Below, in pieces: positions 23,001 to 32,590 of a stretch of DNA of 60,202 nt (positions are counted from its first letter, which is position 1; each line of letters begins with the position of its first letter). The notes under the pieces were generated by a model, which ran no database searches, was not told the DNA's origin, and saw only the letters and a list, made by a program, of their open reading frames with translations. The stretch is from Paulinella micropora (Eukaryota; Cercozoa; Imbricatea; Euglyphida). The position numbers and the translations under genes were made by a program. Location of the stretch: positions 12,281 to 72,482 of the forward strand of contig BJOX01000224.1 in assembly GCA_009731375.1 (NCBI GenBank), given 5' to 3'.

Positions 23001-25842
23001 ACGCTTGCAAAGCCTCTTCGTCCCACTTCTCAAAGTCTCCAAAATCTATCATTTTCTCCACTTTAGCCCGTGTTGCACCCCAATCGGGTATAAACTGGCT
23101 ATAGTATTGCGCCATCGCAAGGAATGAGTGCAATTCAGTGCGGTTCTTCGGTATCGGTCGATTCATAATCTCCTCCCTCTTCTCTTTGGATATCGAGACT
23201 CGATTATGGGAGATCTCGTACCCTAAGTATGTCACACTCGTCTTGGCAAGTTGACACTTCTTTAGATTGCACTTCAGGCCAAAAGCTCCGATGCGCCTGA
23301 ATATATCGGACAAATGATCGATATGCTCCTCCATTGTGTTAGAGTATACGATAATGTCATCGATATAGCAAAATGCATATTCTCCCGCCTTCTGTCCCCG
23401 CCTTCTCATAAAGCCACCGTCAGACAAATCATCGTACTGACTGCTCAACATCTTCTGCATCGCCTTCTGGAAAAGTCCTGGGGCTTGCTTGAGGCCCATC
23501 GGAAGCACTTTCCATTGGTATATTTCCATACCCACCACAAACGCCGTCAGCCATCTGGACTTTTCCTCCAGTGGTATCTGCCAGAAGCCATTCTTAAGGT
23601 CAATGACCGAATAGAATTTTGCATTCCGCAGTACTCTCCTTCCTTCTTCTAATGTCGGGAGAGGATTTCTCTCTTCCTCCAGCACCTTGTTAACACGAGC
23701 ATAGTTAACTGTCAGGCGCCATTCTCCTCCTGGCTTCGGCACTATTCTCGGTTGTGAGACTATTGGAGATGTTGATCTCTCAATAAAGTCCTCATTGAGC
23801 AGCTGTCTTGCTAGCTCCTCCGCTATCTTCGCCTCATGTATACTCAAATTCGCCCTTCGTGGTGCCGGTGACGGCTCCGCACCCGGTATTTTGTAAATAA
23901 CCGCAGTGAAATCTTCAGGCTTGACACCACCTGCATGTGGAGGGTCAAAAATTTCCTTGTTCGCCTCTAATTTGGCTTTTAAAAGCTCCTTCTCCTTCTC
24001 CGTGCCTACTCCTTCTTCCAATATTTTCCGCGCCGCCTCTTGAAAATCTTCATCAGACATCTGCTTATGCTGCTTGAGGGGTTCTCTGTCCTCCTCCAAG
24101 CCTAAGTCCTCTTCCGAGACATCATCTAGGCCCGTCTTTTCATACGTGACCGTGTCCGGCTCATCATCTTTACCGAGCTCCACCAGCATGTCAATGAGTC
24201 TCGCGTATTGCAAAGGAGCTTTACGGGTGTAAAAACCATCAAAGCATGTGAATGCTTGCGGTATCAATTTCAACTTGTCGAGGTCTCTGAGCTTCCGCTT
24301 GTATGCACTGCTCTGCTCACGAGTTCCCATACGACAAGCCACCACTAGCTGTTGCTTGCGAGAGGGTACCGGTATAGGATGATCAATAAGCCGGTCCCTT
24401 ATTTCCTGCGCCCATATCGCCTTCTCATTATATGGCAGGATAATAGTATACGGCTTATTATTTTCGAATAAAGTCCGTAAGCATTTCTTCACTTCAGTCA
24501 GTGAACGCGGCCACGTGGGCTCGTCACCCCAGAAATCAGTAATAAAACTTTTAATAGTTTCTGGTGGAGTATCCGGGATTCGCCCCGTTCTCCTTGGTAC
24601 AAACGCCTCCCTTTTTTCTTCTCCTACTTTCGCATGGAAACAGTATCCGTTAGTAATATGGACATCTGTTCCTACTCCTTCCGCGAATCTCGCCAACGAC
24701 GGGCTTCTTTGTGCGACACATATAATCTCCTCCTTTCGCTTCTCGATTAAGTCATCAATAGACTTTTTGTCCCAATGGCATGTCGGAACTGTGACAGTGC
24801 ACACTTGGGATTCCCAATTGTCGGTCCAGGACAGTTCATCCGGTCTTACGACATGGGGGTGAACGTACACCTCAAGTGCCTCATGTGCGATGGCCATCTT
24901 TTTGTGATCCGTCGCTAGACTCAGCTCATAAGCCTCATAAGAGTCAGTAGCGTTGAAGGGATCAATATCGTTCTCTTCTCCTCTTTTTACTCCATATATC
25001 ACTCGCCGTGCGGCGCAATCAATCACAGCCCCCATCGTAGCCAATTGGTCATACGATAGTAATATTGACCCGTGGTAACCGGGGACGACATAGAGGTCCA
25101 TACGGTATACTCGTGCGGATTTCAATTTAAAGGTCAGTGTGATGATTCCCGTGATATCCGTCCGGCTGCTCACTCCTTTGAGAGTGCCCGTTGACTTTTT
25201 CATATTTCCGTCCACCCAGTCCCGGTATCGATTAAAAAACTTCCTGCCGACAATATTAATATTCGCCATCGTATCATTACCAACTTTTAATATTGTCTTC
25301 AATGTTTCACAATAAAGTTCCGTATAACACAGAGCATCGGGCCTGTGTATATTGGCTGCGAGAACAAGAACTTTACGTTCCAAATTTTGGAGTCTTGTCT
25401 CTAAGTTTTTCAACTCCTCCTTCTTCTCCTCCTGCTTCACCTCATTAACATTTTTATTATTCTGCGGTACTGGTGCGTTTACTATTTGAGCGACATTGTC
25501 TTGTGGTACTTGAGTACACACATTGTCTTTTTGCTCGCCACCCGCCGCGACCGTAGACATTGAGTCTGTTCGTGGTTGTTTGCTTGGCCGAGGCGATACG
25601 TCTGCCATTGGCCTCCTCGCCTCCATCGCAAGTCTCGCCTTCCTATTTGCATCAGTTATCATTGGTAACCGTGCTGTATGAACGGGTATGAGACTACCTT
25701 GGGGCTGCAGTCTCTGTGTACCCACATCTTTGTTTTCACATAGAGGAAGCGTTGGCCCAGTCTGCACAACAGCATTAGAAAGCACTGTGACTTTAGGGTT
25801 AAACTTCACAGTCTTCTCCTTCCTCTCTTCTTCCCCCTCCAG
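20029..25842 (-). CDS. G1 Pol polyprotein (protease region, RT, RNase H, integrase, C-terminal domain)
   Basis: An open frame of about 1,930 codons directly after a single TGA that ends gag, in the same frame. There is no nearby ATG; the first Met codons lie about 50 residues in. Residues are counted from 25809. A protease-like segment lies near 170-270 without a clear DTG. RT spans about 690-900 with the YIDD box near 820. RNase H has DTDAS near 965 and later E and D residues. Integrase has an H..H..CxxC zinc-binding region near 1290. Its D,D,E core is at IDHVGPF (about 1356), CSDRGSDF (about 1416) and GKIERVHR (about 1448), followed by a GPY/F-type HWKGPYQIME near 1593. A further ~280 residues form an extra domain also seen in G2. 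The domain order RT-RNase H-integrase is diagnostic of Ty3/gypsy. Confidence 0.96.
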   Translation of the reverse strand: MEGEEERKEKTVKFNPKVTVLSNAVVQTGPTLPLCENKDVGTQRLQPQGSLIPVHTARLPMITDANRKARLAMEARRPMADVSPRPSKQPRTDSMSTVAAGGEQKDNVCTQVPQDNVAQIVNAPVPQNNKNVNEVKQEEKKEELKNLETRLQNLERKVLVLAANIHRPDALCYTELYCETLKTILKVGNDTMANINIVGRKFFNRYRDWVDGNMKKSTGTLKGVSSRTDITGIITLTFKLKSARVYRMDLYVVPGYHGSILLSYDQLATMGAVIDCAARRVIYGVKRGEENDIDPFNATDSYEAYELSLATDHKKMAIAHEALEVYVHPHVVRPDELSWTDNWESQVCTVTVPTCHWDKKSIDDLIEKRKEEIICVAQRSPSLARFAEGVGTDVHITNGYCFHAKVGEEKREAFVPRRTGRIPDTPPETIKSFITDFWGDEPTWPRSLTEVKKCLRTLFENNKPYTIILPYNEKAIWAQEIRDRLIDHPIPVPSRKQQLVVACRMGTREQSSAYKRKLRDLDKLKLIPQAFTCFDGFYTRKAPLQYARLIDMLVELGKDDEPDTVTYEKTGLDDVSEEDLGLEEDREPLKQHKQMSDEDFQEAARKILEEGVGTEKEKELLKAKLEANKEIFDPPHAGGVKPEDFTAVIYKIPGAEPSPAPRRANLSIHEAKIAEELARQLLNEDFIERSTSPIVSQPRIVPKPGGEWRLTVNYARVNKVLEEERNPLPTLEEGRRVLRNAKFYSVIDLKNGFWQIPLEEKSRWLTAFVVGMEIYQWKVLPMGLKQAPGLFQKAMQKMLSSQYDDLSDGGFMRRRGQKAGEYAFCYIDDIIVYSNTMEEHIDHLSDIFRRIGAFGLKCNLKKCQLAKTSVTYLGYEISHNRVSISKEKREEIMNRPIPKNRTELHSFLAMAQYYSQFIPDWGATRAKVEKMIDFGDFEKWDEEALQAFHALKDLIYKDPKDGGLVLTMPDFTKQFVVDTDASKFAIGAVLQQEDEEKKLRPIMFISRKLCAAERNYCTRQREALAVVWALKRLREYLWGGPQFTVRTDHHNLLWLMNHEQTGRLARWQAFLSCFDFTMVHLPGKRNVVADSLSRLEFNSEVSALVSTVEMEDLSTDKVYEVSHIEAMEMASGVRYDRTGLRYSPQGPDHGICCELHTQEDAEWSYEVYENAKANIREEEETQEVYAEPPQERRSDLDDDPERIGVRLEDGTIHIASPTAWRQQQAQDPEFKELIQLYQNPDELRMTKAIKDQMKEMGWRDGLLWYKGLHGRYASQPDKWTLWVPESLRRFIFVAAHNCPLLAHPGRQRTHMFVARRFWWKKMKEEIDQAVDACIPCKINKTPLKANFGLIGEFPLHAGMFEFIHIDHVGPFPESKDGYKYLLTAIDRATNYVWIIPVKDVTGKTTAEALIDRIISQIGVPRKICSDRGSDFNNEVIDKLSKYYGMKWQYVTAYNPRANGKIERVHRPLKASLKMYCTKKENQRAWVEAAPSFAFAMNCLPSTALGGSKSSISPYQLVYGREPDIPTSLLHPKDTWADADELFGMRLRVKMEAEQIVRAHREAERRKTDAEGVRQAHLDQIKFQVGDIVLLYHPQVPKGVSSKLFTHWKGPYQIMEQTGPLNYKIRGRGKVQIVNVRRLIKYDPFLLEDESVEEALKRMKDDFKEVPPIHKEAGIDQDDAYRAPIAEKEESEVDSKEKTDRISAVGTQSKSPREHSGKKEKITEAQLRRARNDLINDQPRKAMRSMRSKDVHQEEEGTDTDPNAGNVEIVHERWKEGDAIATIAWVKNVFYLMRPAEQHVADDTLSDLYLMRVVAVPRQMRVTRTLKISSAAKIVQPILQFWRSMDPVEDPKARHYLPVYKDAKSLETWDDTITPRDKDYTAWTIQTLPRGVLDVPFELSLGGIPNKIWDILEQSKFDLTFVGGPPPGKEIRARRRRQ

Positions 25843-25845
25843 TCA
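25843..25845 (-). promoter_or_regulatory. Single in-frame UGA between gag and pol (possible readthrough site)
   Basis: The frame reads GTG GTG GAA TGA CTG GAG and then stays open through pol. UGA followed by C is a leaky context in known viral readthrough sites. No frameshift is needed to join gag and pol. Confidence 0.65.
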
Positions 25846-28539
25846 TTCCACCACCTCGAAACGATTACCTTGAGTAGTGTCCGGGTAGGATGACGTATCG
25901 GTCTCCGAGGCAGTGTTGTAGGCCTGAGCTCGACCGAAATTCGGGTTGGAGCTTGCCCACGAGCCTCCTCCTCCTCTGGGTGGGGGGGCTGGAGCTCGAA
26001 CAGCTCTCCCTCCATAAGGGGTATATCCCCGACCTCCTCCTCTTCCTCTCTGAGGGGTTCCCTGCCACCTCGAGGCTCCTCTCCATGTTCCTCGTCCTCG
26101 TCCTCCTCCTCCTCCTCCTCCTCGTCCTCCTGCTCCTGCTCCTCCTTCTCGTCCTCTTTGAGAGGCCTTTAAGTTCTTTTGTCTCTCCCTTTCCTCCTTC
26201 TTCTCCTTCATCCTCTTCATGTAGGTAATGATTGCCTCTCGTAACTCCTCATCATCACACATATTGGCATACCAACCTTCGTTCACAGCGGCAATCTGAA
26301 GCATATTGAAAAGGCCCGGTTCCTTGCCTTCCGTCCTGCTCAGAAAATTTGCCCTTGCTGTTGGGTTCTGCCTATCATGATTGAAAGAGCAGTCTCTGTT
26401 CTCCATCTGTGCCTTACACTGCAAGCCCGCGAACCACCTCCAACATGCGGTCTTCAGGTCTGGCTCTCTCTGTCTCTTCCAACCGGCAACTCTGTTTGTG
26501 TACGTGGCTTGTGCGCCAACAGGTACACCGCCTGCCTGTGCCGTATGTGCCTCCGTGAGCGAGTCCATGTTTGAGCATGCACTCATCACTTCTTGAAACA
26601 GTGCTGACGGAGCAACGCTTTGAACCGTATTTTCGAACACGTGTGTCTCGAGGAAGTTCTTGGACTTCACTGAGCTAAACGTCGAGCATTGTTGTATGAG
26701 CTGAGTAAGCTTACTCGGGTTAACTGTGTGTAACGCCGAAAAGAAATAGAGGATGATCGACTTGCGGCCATAGAATAGCCCATAGGAGGAAACTACCTCC
26801 GTAAGGGTCGCCGCCAAGCCAACAGCACTCCTCAAACTCATCGCCACTGTCTCAAAGATTTCAAATCCTATGAGAGTACCAGTGCAGAGATGCTGGTATC
26901 CATGAGATTGAAAATATGAAATGAGTGTGGCCACCGCCAGTTCACACTGAGCGTCTAGGCCTGTTGCATTGTTTCTCTTAATCTCCTCCTTCTTTCTCAA
27001 AAACTTGTACTGTGTCAGATCAAATCCCTCCGAGACTAGAGATTGGTCAAAAACAGTAACAAGGGCCTCGTATTCCTGCGTTTCGTCGCAAGGAAAAGCC
27101 TTCATGCAGGCATTGATCTCTTTGAGCTTGCTCAAAAGCGAAGCATCAGAGTCTTTGTCTGAGCTCGTCTTGGCATATAGCATGAGACTTGCCACTCCTC
27201 CTTTCTTCCCCTTGAAGGCATTTATGATGTTCTGTCTGTCCTTCTTCTCCGTGTTTGTGACCACCACCGTAGTTGAGCCCGAGGGTGCAGGGGCTGGTGG
27301 GGCAGGAGCTGGTGGGGTCAAATATGTCGGAGGGTGTGTCTTTGCACCACTCACTTTTGCTTTCATTCTTTCCAGTCTCATCGTCTTCTCGAACTCCTCA
27401 TTCTCTTTCGCCTTCTTCTTCTCAGATATCACCAGCTTTTGAGCATGAGTGATAAAGGCCACCAATTCAGAAGCAGATCTGAGAAAATTATATTTCTCCA
27501 CATATTGGTCAACACCTGCTTTGTTGGCGACCGGTGGTGCGTTACTAAGTGATTTAAGGACAGAGTGATCCTTGGTAGGAATCCATCTCTTCCATGCCTC
27601 CTTGTGCAGTAACGCACCCATCAACAGTCTGATCTTGGTCAGAACTCTGTCGGTCTTCTCTAACTCATCAATCACAGGATGAGTTTCTCCTGCTGCCTTA
27701 ATGCTTTTTTCCATCTCTGCCTTCCCCTCCTCCAAGGCCTTTATTTCCATTGTAAAAAAATGAAATATGCCACTCGAGTTTTTCGAACCCAGATTGGTCT
27801 TCATTTTTGTTACATCGACTGCCTCCTGACCAGTCGCGAGGAATCTGGCCGTTGCTCTTGGGTTTGTGTACTGGAGGTAACCCTCACATCGTGGGCCGTA
27901 TGTACGTTCCCAAATCAGGGTTTGAGTGTACACCCCAAAGATAGCATCGAGTAATTCAAGGTGGGTGTGTGTGTCCCCAAACTTGATATGCTGTATCTTC
28001 TTTCTCTCTTCTGGATCAGAGACCAGTTTGCCGAGGAGCTGTGCTGTGTTTGATAATAGGATATAGACATCCTTTTTAGCACGACTTTTCTCTCTTCTTT
28101 GATCCTGAGGGATCCACACATAGGTATCCTTCTCTACCCCCATCTTGTTATCAAACTCTTCTTTAGTGAGGTCATAGTGGTCTTGCACCCACTGTTGTTC
28201 CTCCACTGTGATCTCCTCTCCATCACTATGAATCAAGTCGATCATTTTTCGTCCTCCTCCTCCCGTGTAGGCAGGTGGTAAGGGATTACCATATGCTCCT
28301 CCTCCTCCCGTCTCTTCTTGTTCAAATCCTCCTTCATCTTCGTCTCCTCCATATCTTCCTTCATCATCCCAGCCCTCTTCTACTCCTCCTCCTACTCCTT
28401 CATCTCCTCCTCCTCCTTCATTCAATCCTCCTCCTCCTCCTTCATTCAATCCTCTTCCTCCTCCTCCTCCTGCTTCTTCTTCTTCTCTTCTTTGATCTGC
28501 CTCCGAGAATTCACTCACTTCGGCGGTCTCTGTCGACAT
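25843..28539 (-). CDS. G1 Gag-like protein with CCCH zinc finger and RGG tail
   Basis: 898 residues from ATG at 28539. The first ~100 residues are Gly/Glu-rich low complexity. A helical middle (about 110-690) would be the capsid-like part, although I recognise no gag signature. At 699-721 there is C-x8-C-x8-C-x3-H (CWRWFAGLQC...CSFNH), a CCCH-type finger rather than the CCHC knuckle usual for gypsy Gag. A basic RGG/Gly-rich RNA-binding-type tail follows. Its position between the 5' leader and pol, in one frame with pol, supports the Gag role: packaging element RNA into cytoplasmic particles. Confidence 0.82.
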   Translation of the reverse strand: MSTETAEVSEFSEADQRREEEEAGGGGGRGLNEGGGGGLNEGGGGDEGVGGGVEEGWDDEGRYGGDEDEGGFEQEETGGGGAYGNPLPPAYTGGGGRKMIDLIHSDGEEITVEEQQWVQDHYDLTKEEFDNKMGVEKDTYVWIPQDQRREKSRAKKDVYILLSNTAQLLGKLVSDPEERKKIQHIKFGDTHTHLELLDAIFGVYTQTLIWERTYGPRCEGYLQYTNPRATARFLATGQEAVDVTKMKTNLGSKNSSGIFHFFTMEIKALEEGKAEMEKSIKAAGETHPVIDELEKTDRVLTKIRLLMGALLHKEAWKRWIPTKDHSVLKSLSNAPPVANKAGVDQYVEKYNFLRSASELVAFITHAQKLVISEKKKAKENEEFEKTMRLERMKAKVSGAKTHPPTYLTPPAPAPPAPAPSGSTTVVVTNTEKKDRQNIINAFKGKKGGVASLMLYAKTSSDKDSDASLLSKLKEINACMKAFPCDETQEYEALVTVFDQSLVSEGFDLTQYKFLRKKEEIKRNNATGLDAQCELAVATLISYFQSHGYQHLCTGTLIGFEIFETVAMSLRSAVGLAATLTEVVSSYGLFYGRKSIILYFFSALHTVNPSKLTQLIQQCSTFSSVKSKNFLETHVFENTVQSVAPSALFQEVMSACSNMDSLTEAHTAQAGGVPVGAQATYTNRVAGWKRQREPDLKTACWRWFAGLQCKAQMENRDCSFNHDRQNPTARANFLSRTEGKEPGLFNMLQIAAVNEGWYANMCDDEELREAIITYMKRMKEKKEERERQKNLKASQRGREGGAGAGGRGGGGGGGRGRGTWRGASRWQGTPQRGRGGGRGYTPYGGRAVRAPAPPPRGGGGSWASSNPNFGRAQAYNTASETDTSSYPDTTQGNRFEVVE

Positions 28540-29307
28540 GATGTCGTAGTAGTGATCAACAGGAGGACAGTGTCAGCTCCTATGTTTGGTTTTTGTTCGT
28601 TTGTGTTCTGTTCCTCCTTCAGTCGATTGACTAGTGAAGAGAGAAACTAATAGAGAGGGTAGGATAAGATTCCCTGTCCTCTATGAAACACTGTTTGTAT
28701 GTTTGTTTTTGTTTGAGAAAAATAGTCTTTGAGACTTTCTCCGATTTCTTGTTCTCCTTACTCAGATTACTTTCTCCTCCTTCTTTTCTATATTGTATCT
28801 AGTATGAGGCACTTGGACCTACACACAGATAGTAATAGAGAAGCTAGAAAAGCTCTCCTTGAGAAGTCGACAGTCGGTCGGATAGGTTCTCAGACCTACC
28901 TTTAGAAAACGATCAGAGATTTGCAAAAATACTCTGACGTATGTGTGAGATAATGCAGATAAATGCACAAACTAGAAGGGTAGAGTGTTGTGCTCCTGTC
29001 CCTATGCTTGTTTGTGTTTTGTGTGTGTTCCTTCACTCTTCTGTCCACCTCCTTCTTCTTGGTCTCTGTGTGAGAACAGCAAGAACGACAGAGAGTTTGT
29101 ATCTGATGTCTCCTTGTGAGCACACAGATACTGATTGGGCTAGAGGGTACGAGACACCTGCTTGAGACCAATCAAATTATTTGTTTTGTGAAAGAGTTAT
29201 GAGGGAGCTGTGTTGGAGTATTTGTTTTCGTCTGACGTCCCCGTGTGAGACAGGTCAGTGAAAATTCACTCTGTTGCCTGTGTGGCAAAGCAGAAAGAAA
29301 TCACCCT
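28540..29307 (-). other. G1 5' leader (untranslated)
   Basis: About 770 bp between the primer binding site and the gag start. It is T/C-rich on the plus strand with repeated TTTGTTTGTGTT-like motifs and no gene. It would hold any packaging signal. Confidence 0.7.
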
Positions 29308-29323
29308 AGTGATGTGGACTCCA
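29308..29323 (-). other. G1 primer binding site
   Basis: The minus strand reads TGGAGTCCACATCACT two bases after the 5' LTR. The initial TGG fits the CCA end of a tRNA primer. I do not assign the tRNA species. Confidence 0.85.
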
Positions 29324-29325
29324 AA

Positions 29326-29562
29326 TGTAATGCCCCCAACGATAGCTCGTAAAAAGTCGGTAATACAACCAAACACAGTCCTCAAGAATGAGAATGATGT
29401 CTCGTTGTATTAGCTCAGTGAAGCCAAAAAGGAAAACGGCAACAGACCAGGAATAAAATGGCATCAGGTCCAATCCGGACAAATAATACTGAAAAACAAG
29501 CTGGTGCACCTGTCACCAGGAAAAGGTATTTTTTACCGGCTATCCGGGGGGTGATGCCTACA
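29326..29562 (-). repeat. G1 5' LTR
   Basis: 237 bp in element sense from TGTAGGCATCACC to GGGGGCATTACA. It matches the three 3'-end copies and the partial copy at 1-222. The outer flank is GACC. Confidence 0.95.
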
Positions 29563-30060
29563 GACCGGCCAAAACCTTTACCGTTGATAAGACACTTTTT
29601 TTGACCGGCTCATTAGATTCTCCTCTGCACGACGTTTCGACTTCACTAAGTAGTTTTCGATTTCGTTCAGAAATGATTTCAAACTATCAATTCAAAGTTC
29701 TTTTTAGCTATTGCTATTTTTCCTGTTCGTATGACCTTTTCCCCCGAATTCCCCGTGAAAATGCGTTTACGGTAAATTTGTGAACAAGAACGGAAAAAAC
29801 ACAATATCTAACTTGTCCACACGTTGCCAGTCATTTTCGCATTGAGGCTTCCCAAATCAATTTGGGAATTTTCAAGTCCAACAACTGGGCCCGACAACTA
29901 TCCGTTTATGACTGTTTACTTGAAGACTCGCGACACTATCCGTTTGAGAACAGGAGACCTCACAATTTACGTTCTACACTTGATCGTACGTTGCACCCAA
30001 GCCTGCAATGAGTTCGAAATTATGTAAATAAACGAAGTGACCTCTCTACTATTTACTTGC
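29563..30060 (+). repeat. Right part of the G2 5' LTR
   Basis: Aligns to 37074-37571 with few substitutions. The first four bases GACC are the target duplication made by G1. Confidence 0.92.
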
Positions 30061-31341
30061 TTTCAAGTGACTAAAGACTGGCTTCTCCCTTCGGCGGATT
30101 ACAACCACTTCGCCGATAGACCACTTTTGGTAAGAACTTTCCTCCCGCGGGATGCTAAGTTACCAAATACCAGCGTAAGCAGAATATACGCTCACACAGA
30201 ACCGCGACAATGGTATGGAAAGACCAACTGGGACATTGAATACTCAACAGAATTCTCTGAAGCCATCCAAGGTTTCCACCGCGATCGCCCTACAATCTTG
30301 ATGCAGCGTTACTGGCCCCCTCGTAACAACGCACACGAGATAGATCCGGAGACTTTTGAAGACTTCACACATGGCCTAGCTCTTCGGTCGGGCACCAGAC
30401 GCCCCCTCGCAGTCGTCAACACCGAAGCCATGTGCCTGGTCCGTGCAGACACTACATCGGCTCCCTTGATGACCCGCCGCGGTGGCAATACGTCTACGAA
30501 AACCGCACTTGAAGACATCTTCCAGATCCCGGAAGGTTCCACCATGATGTCACGGTTTTATCAAAGCAAACACACTGCTATCATATTCCACTTCGGCCCG
30601 CAAAACGGTAGAAGCACTGCTCAACTTTTTGCATCCTCTCTAGTCGGACCTAACATCGAACCTACTGGCGATGTCCCGTACTTCGAAGCAGGAATGTCCT
30701 TCAACCATATTCTCCGCCCATGGGGATATCGATCTTCGTACCTCGGCCTACTTGTGGGAGCAAACCCAAGTGCATCACCCTTAGCAGCCGTCCTTCGAGG
30801 AGTCCTATTCCCGTGGTGCAGTATGGAGCAAACCGAAGTTAAGCATCTACGATTTCATCCGCTGCCGCTTTCGACATCACTATACAAACGCCGTGTCTTT
30901 CGACTCCCAACTCGAGAACGCTGCTTTGCTCTACAGCATTACTTTCATCGCCTTCCGTGTAACGACCCGATAAGGCTCAAAATCGTCGCAAATGACACCT
31001 ATGACCACGATCGCGGAAACATCGTTCCAGAACTACGTGCAGTACATGAGCGATCTTAGGATTGCATTGTCGACCTGCCGCTCACCTACTTCGACGATAG
31101 TAACATCACGGTCTACTACACGGACGGGGGAGACGAACTGTTTTTGGGTTCATTCTTTAACCCTAACCACTATATGGGACAAGCGGTGTGTGTAACGAAG
31201 TTCGTCGGAATAGTTTCGATCGACCGCGACTACCTTCAACAAGCACCCAACTGGAAGGCACGCCCAGACACACCGAGAATTAGGGATCTTTCTCATGCGA
31301 ATTCCGTTGGATACGTTATGAAAACGTCCCGTGGCATCTAG
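30061..31341 (+). pseudogene. G2 Gag-like region
   Basis: A frame runs from inside the LTR end to a TAG at 31057-31059. It continues in the same frame to another TAG at 31339-31341. The protein is rich in aromatic and Arg residues (for example YFEAGMSFNHILRPWGYRSS). I see no zinc knuckle and no gag motif. Position alone supports a Gag role. The first clear ATG codons are downstream of the LTR, so the true start is uncertain. Confidence 0.5.
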
Positions 31342-31355
31342 CCCAGTGGTTTCTT

Positions 31356-32345
31356 ATGACCATCGCCAGCGAAACCGGACGACGTTCAAGCAAGGAAATT
31401 CATGTAGTACACCACCCACCCCATACTGTCCCATGTTCGACGGATATCATTAACCCGTACTCCCGAGACAAACGTCTTCGTGGCTACCCATACGGAACCC
31501 CACTTGTCCGTATGCTACCGTCACGCCACGCTCAACGACACTTCAACGTTTGGCGCACAGGCGTTAAGTATAACACCCTTCAACACGAAGGCCACCTCGA
31601 ACACCGGTGGATCAACCTCAAGGAGTTCAGGACAGAAGAAAAGCTCGACCGTTTCTACAACAGGCTACAAATGAGTACCCGAGACCTCGTGTAAGAGCGA
31701 TTGCTTATCCCAGAACCTGAGACCTCCCATGTATTTACACTCTCTCCAGGAGAGACACGGAGACACTACCGAATCGGATATCCCCACACCTACAGTATCC
31801 ATGCTGGATTCGACGTTCAAGCATCGTCATCACACCCTTACGAGATAGTGTATTCCCCTGAGAAGTACGATGATCAACCTGATTCTTCGTCAAGTTCAAG
31901 TTTCTCATCTAGTTCGTCATCTAGCTCGACTTCATCGTCAGGAACAATAGCCCCTGCTCAGCCTCCATCGGCCCCAGCGCCGGTACCACCGGCCCCAGCA
32001 CAGCCACCGTTGGCCCCAATTCAGCCTCCATCAAACCTGGCTCATCCACCAGCGGCCACTGGTTCTGACGCACCGGCCGCACCGTTGCCACAGGTAACTC
32101 GTGCCTACCCTGTTCGACCACAGCCCTTTTTTGGCTGCAAGCCCAGTGAGAACAAGAAGCATCACGACGATGACAACTCAAAGGACGGTCGACAAGGCCC
32201 CTCGTCGTTTTCGTCAAGTGGATCCTCGTCAAGCGGTTCGTCGTCAAGCAGTTGCCATCAACGCCGACTCCGACCCAGACATCTGCTACTTCTCCTCACT
32301 CAACGACGCGACGTTCGCAACACCCTCGGAACAAGCAAAGTGTGA
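31356..32345 (+). pseudogene. G2 second 5' frame (unknown, Ser/Pro-rich tail)
   Basis: Two frames in the same phase, separated by an in-frame TAA at about 31695. The second part is rich in Ser and Pro/Ala. An overlapping frame near 32330 holds a CELCG (CxxC) motif. This could be the end of Gag, or the start of Pol including protease. No catalytic motif is certain. Confidence 0.4.
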
Positions 32346-32590
32346 ACTTTGCGGATTGCCCAAAAGCAACCTTTCCTCTGTCACCTAGCCACATTGCCTC
32401 TTCCGATCATCGAGCCGCACCTTCAAGACGACGACTCCTCGACCATAAATCTCGGAGTTGCCGCCAATTCAATATGCTCGCTCGGCCTGGCACTGGCCTA
32501 ACTCAGAGTTTGGGCAATACGCAAAGTCAAGCTTGACAACCAAATCTGGGGCATTCTCCAGACTCCAAACAACTGAGGCTGCCCGTTCCT

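Larger units (their letters stand above)
17962..29562 (-). mobile_element. Ty3/gypsy element G1, near full length, with triplicated 3' end
   Basis: LTR of 237 bp (29326-29562), primer binding site, 5' leader, gag, pol, polypurine tract and a 3' tail containing three LTRs. The insertion is flanked by GACC direct repeats (17958-17961 and 29563-29566), and its empty site is visible in the G2 3' LTR at about 37074. Both large frames are open, so the copy looks young and possibly competent. Confidence 0.95.

Noticed and set aside
28275-28541. Plus-strand Leu/Ser-rich ORFs opposite the G1 gag start
   Set aside because: Antisense shadows of the Gly/Glu-rich Gag N-terminus.
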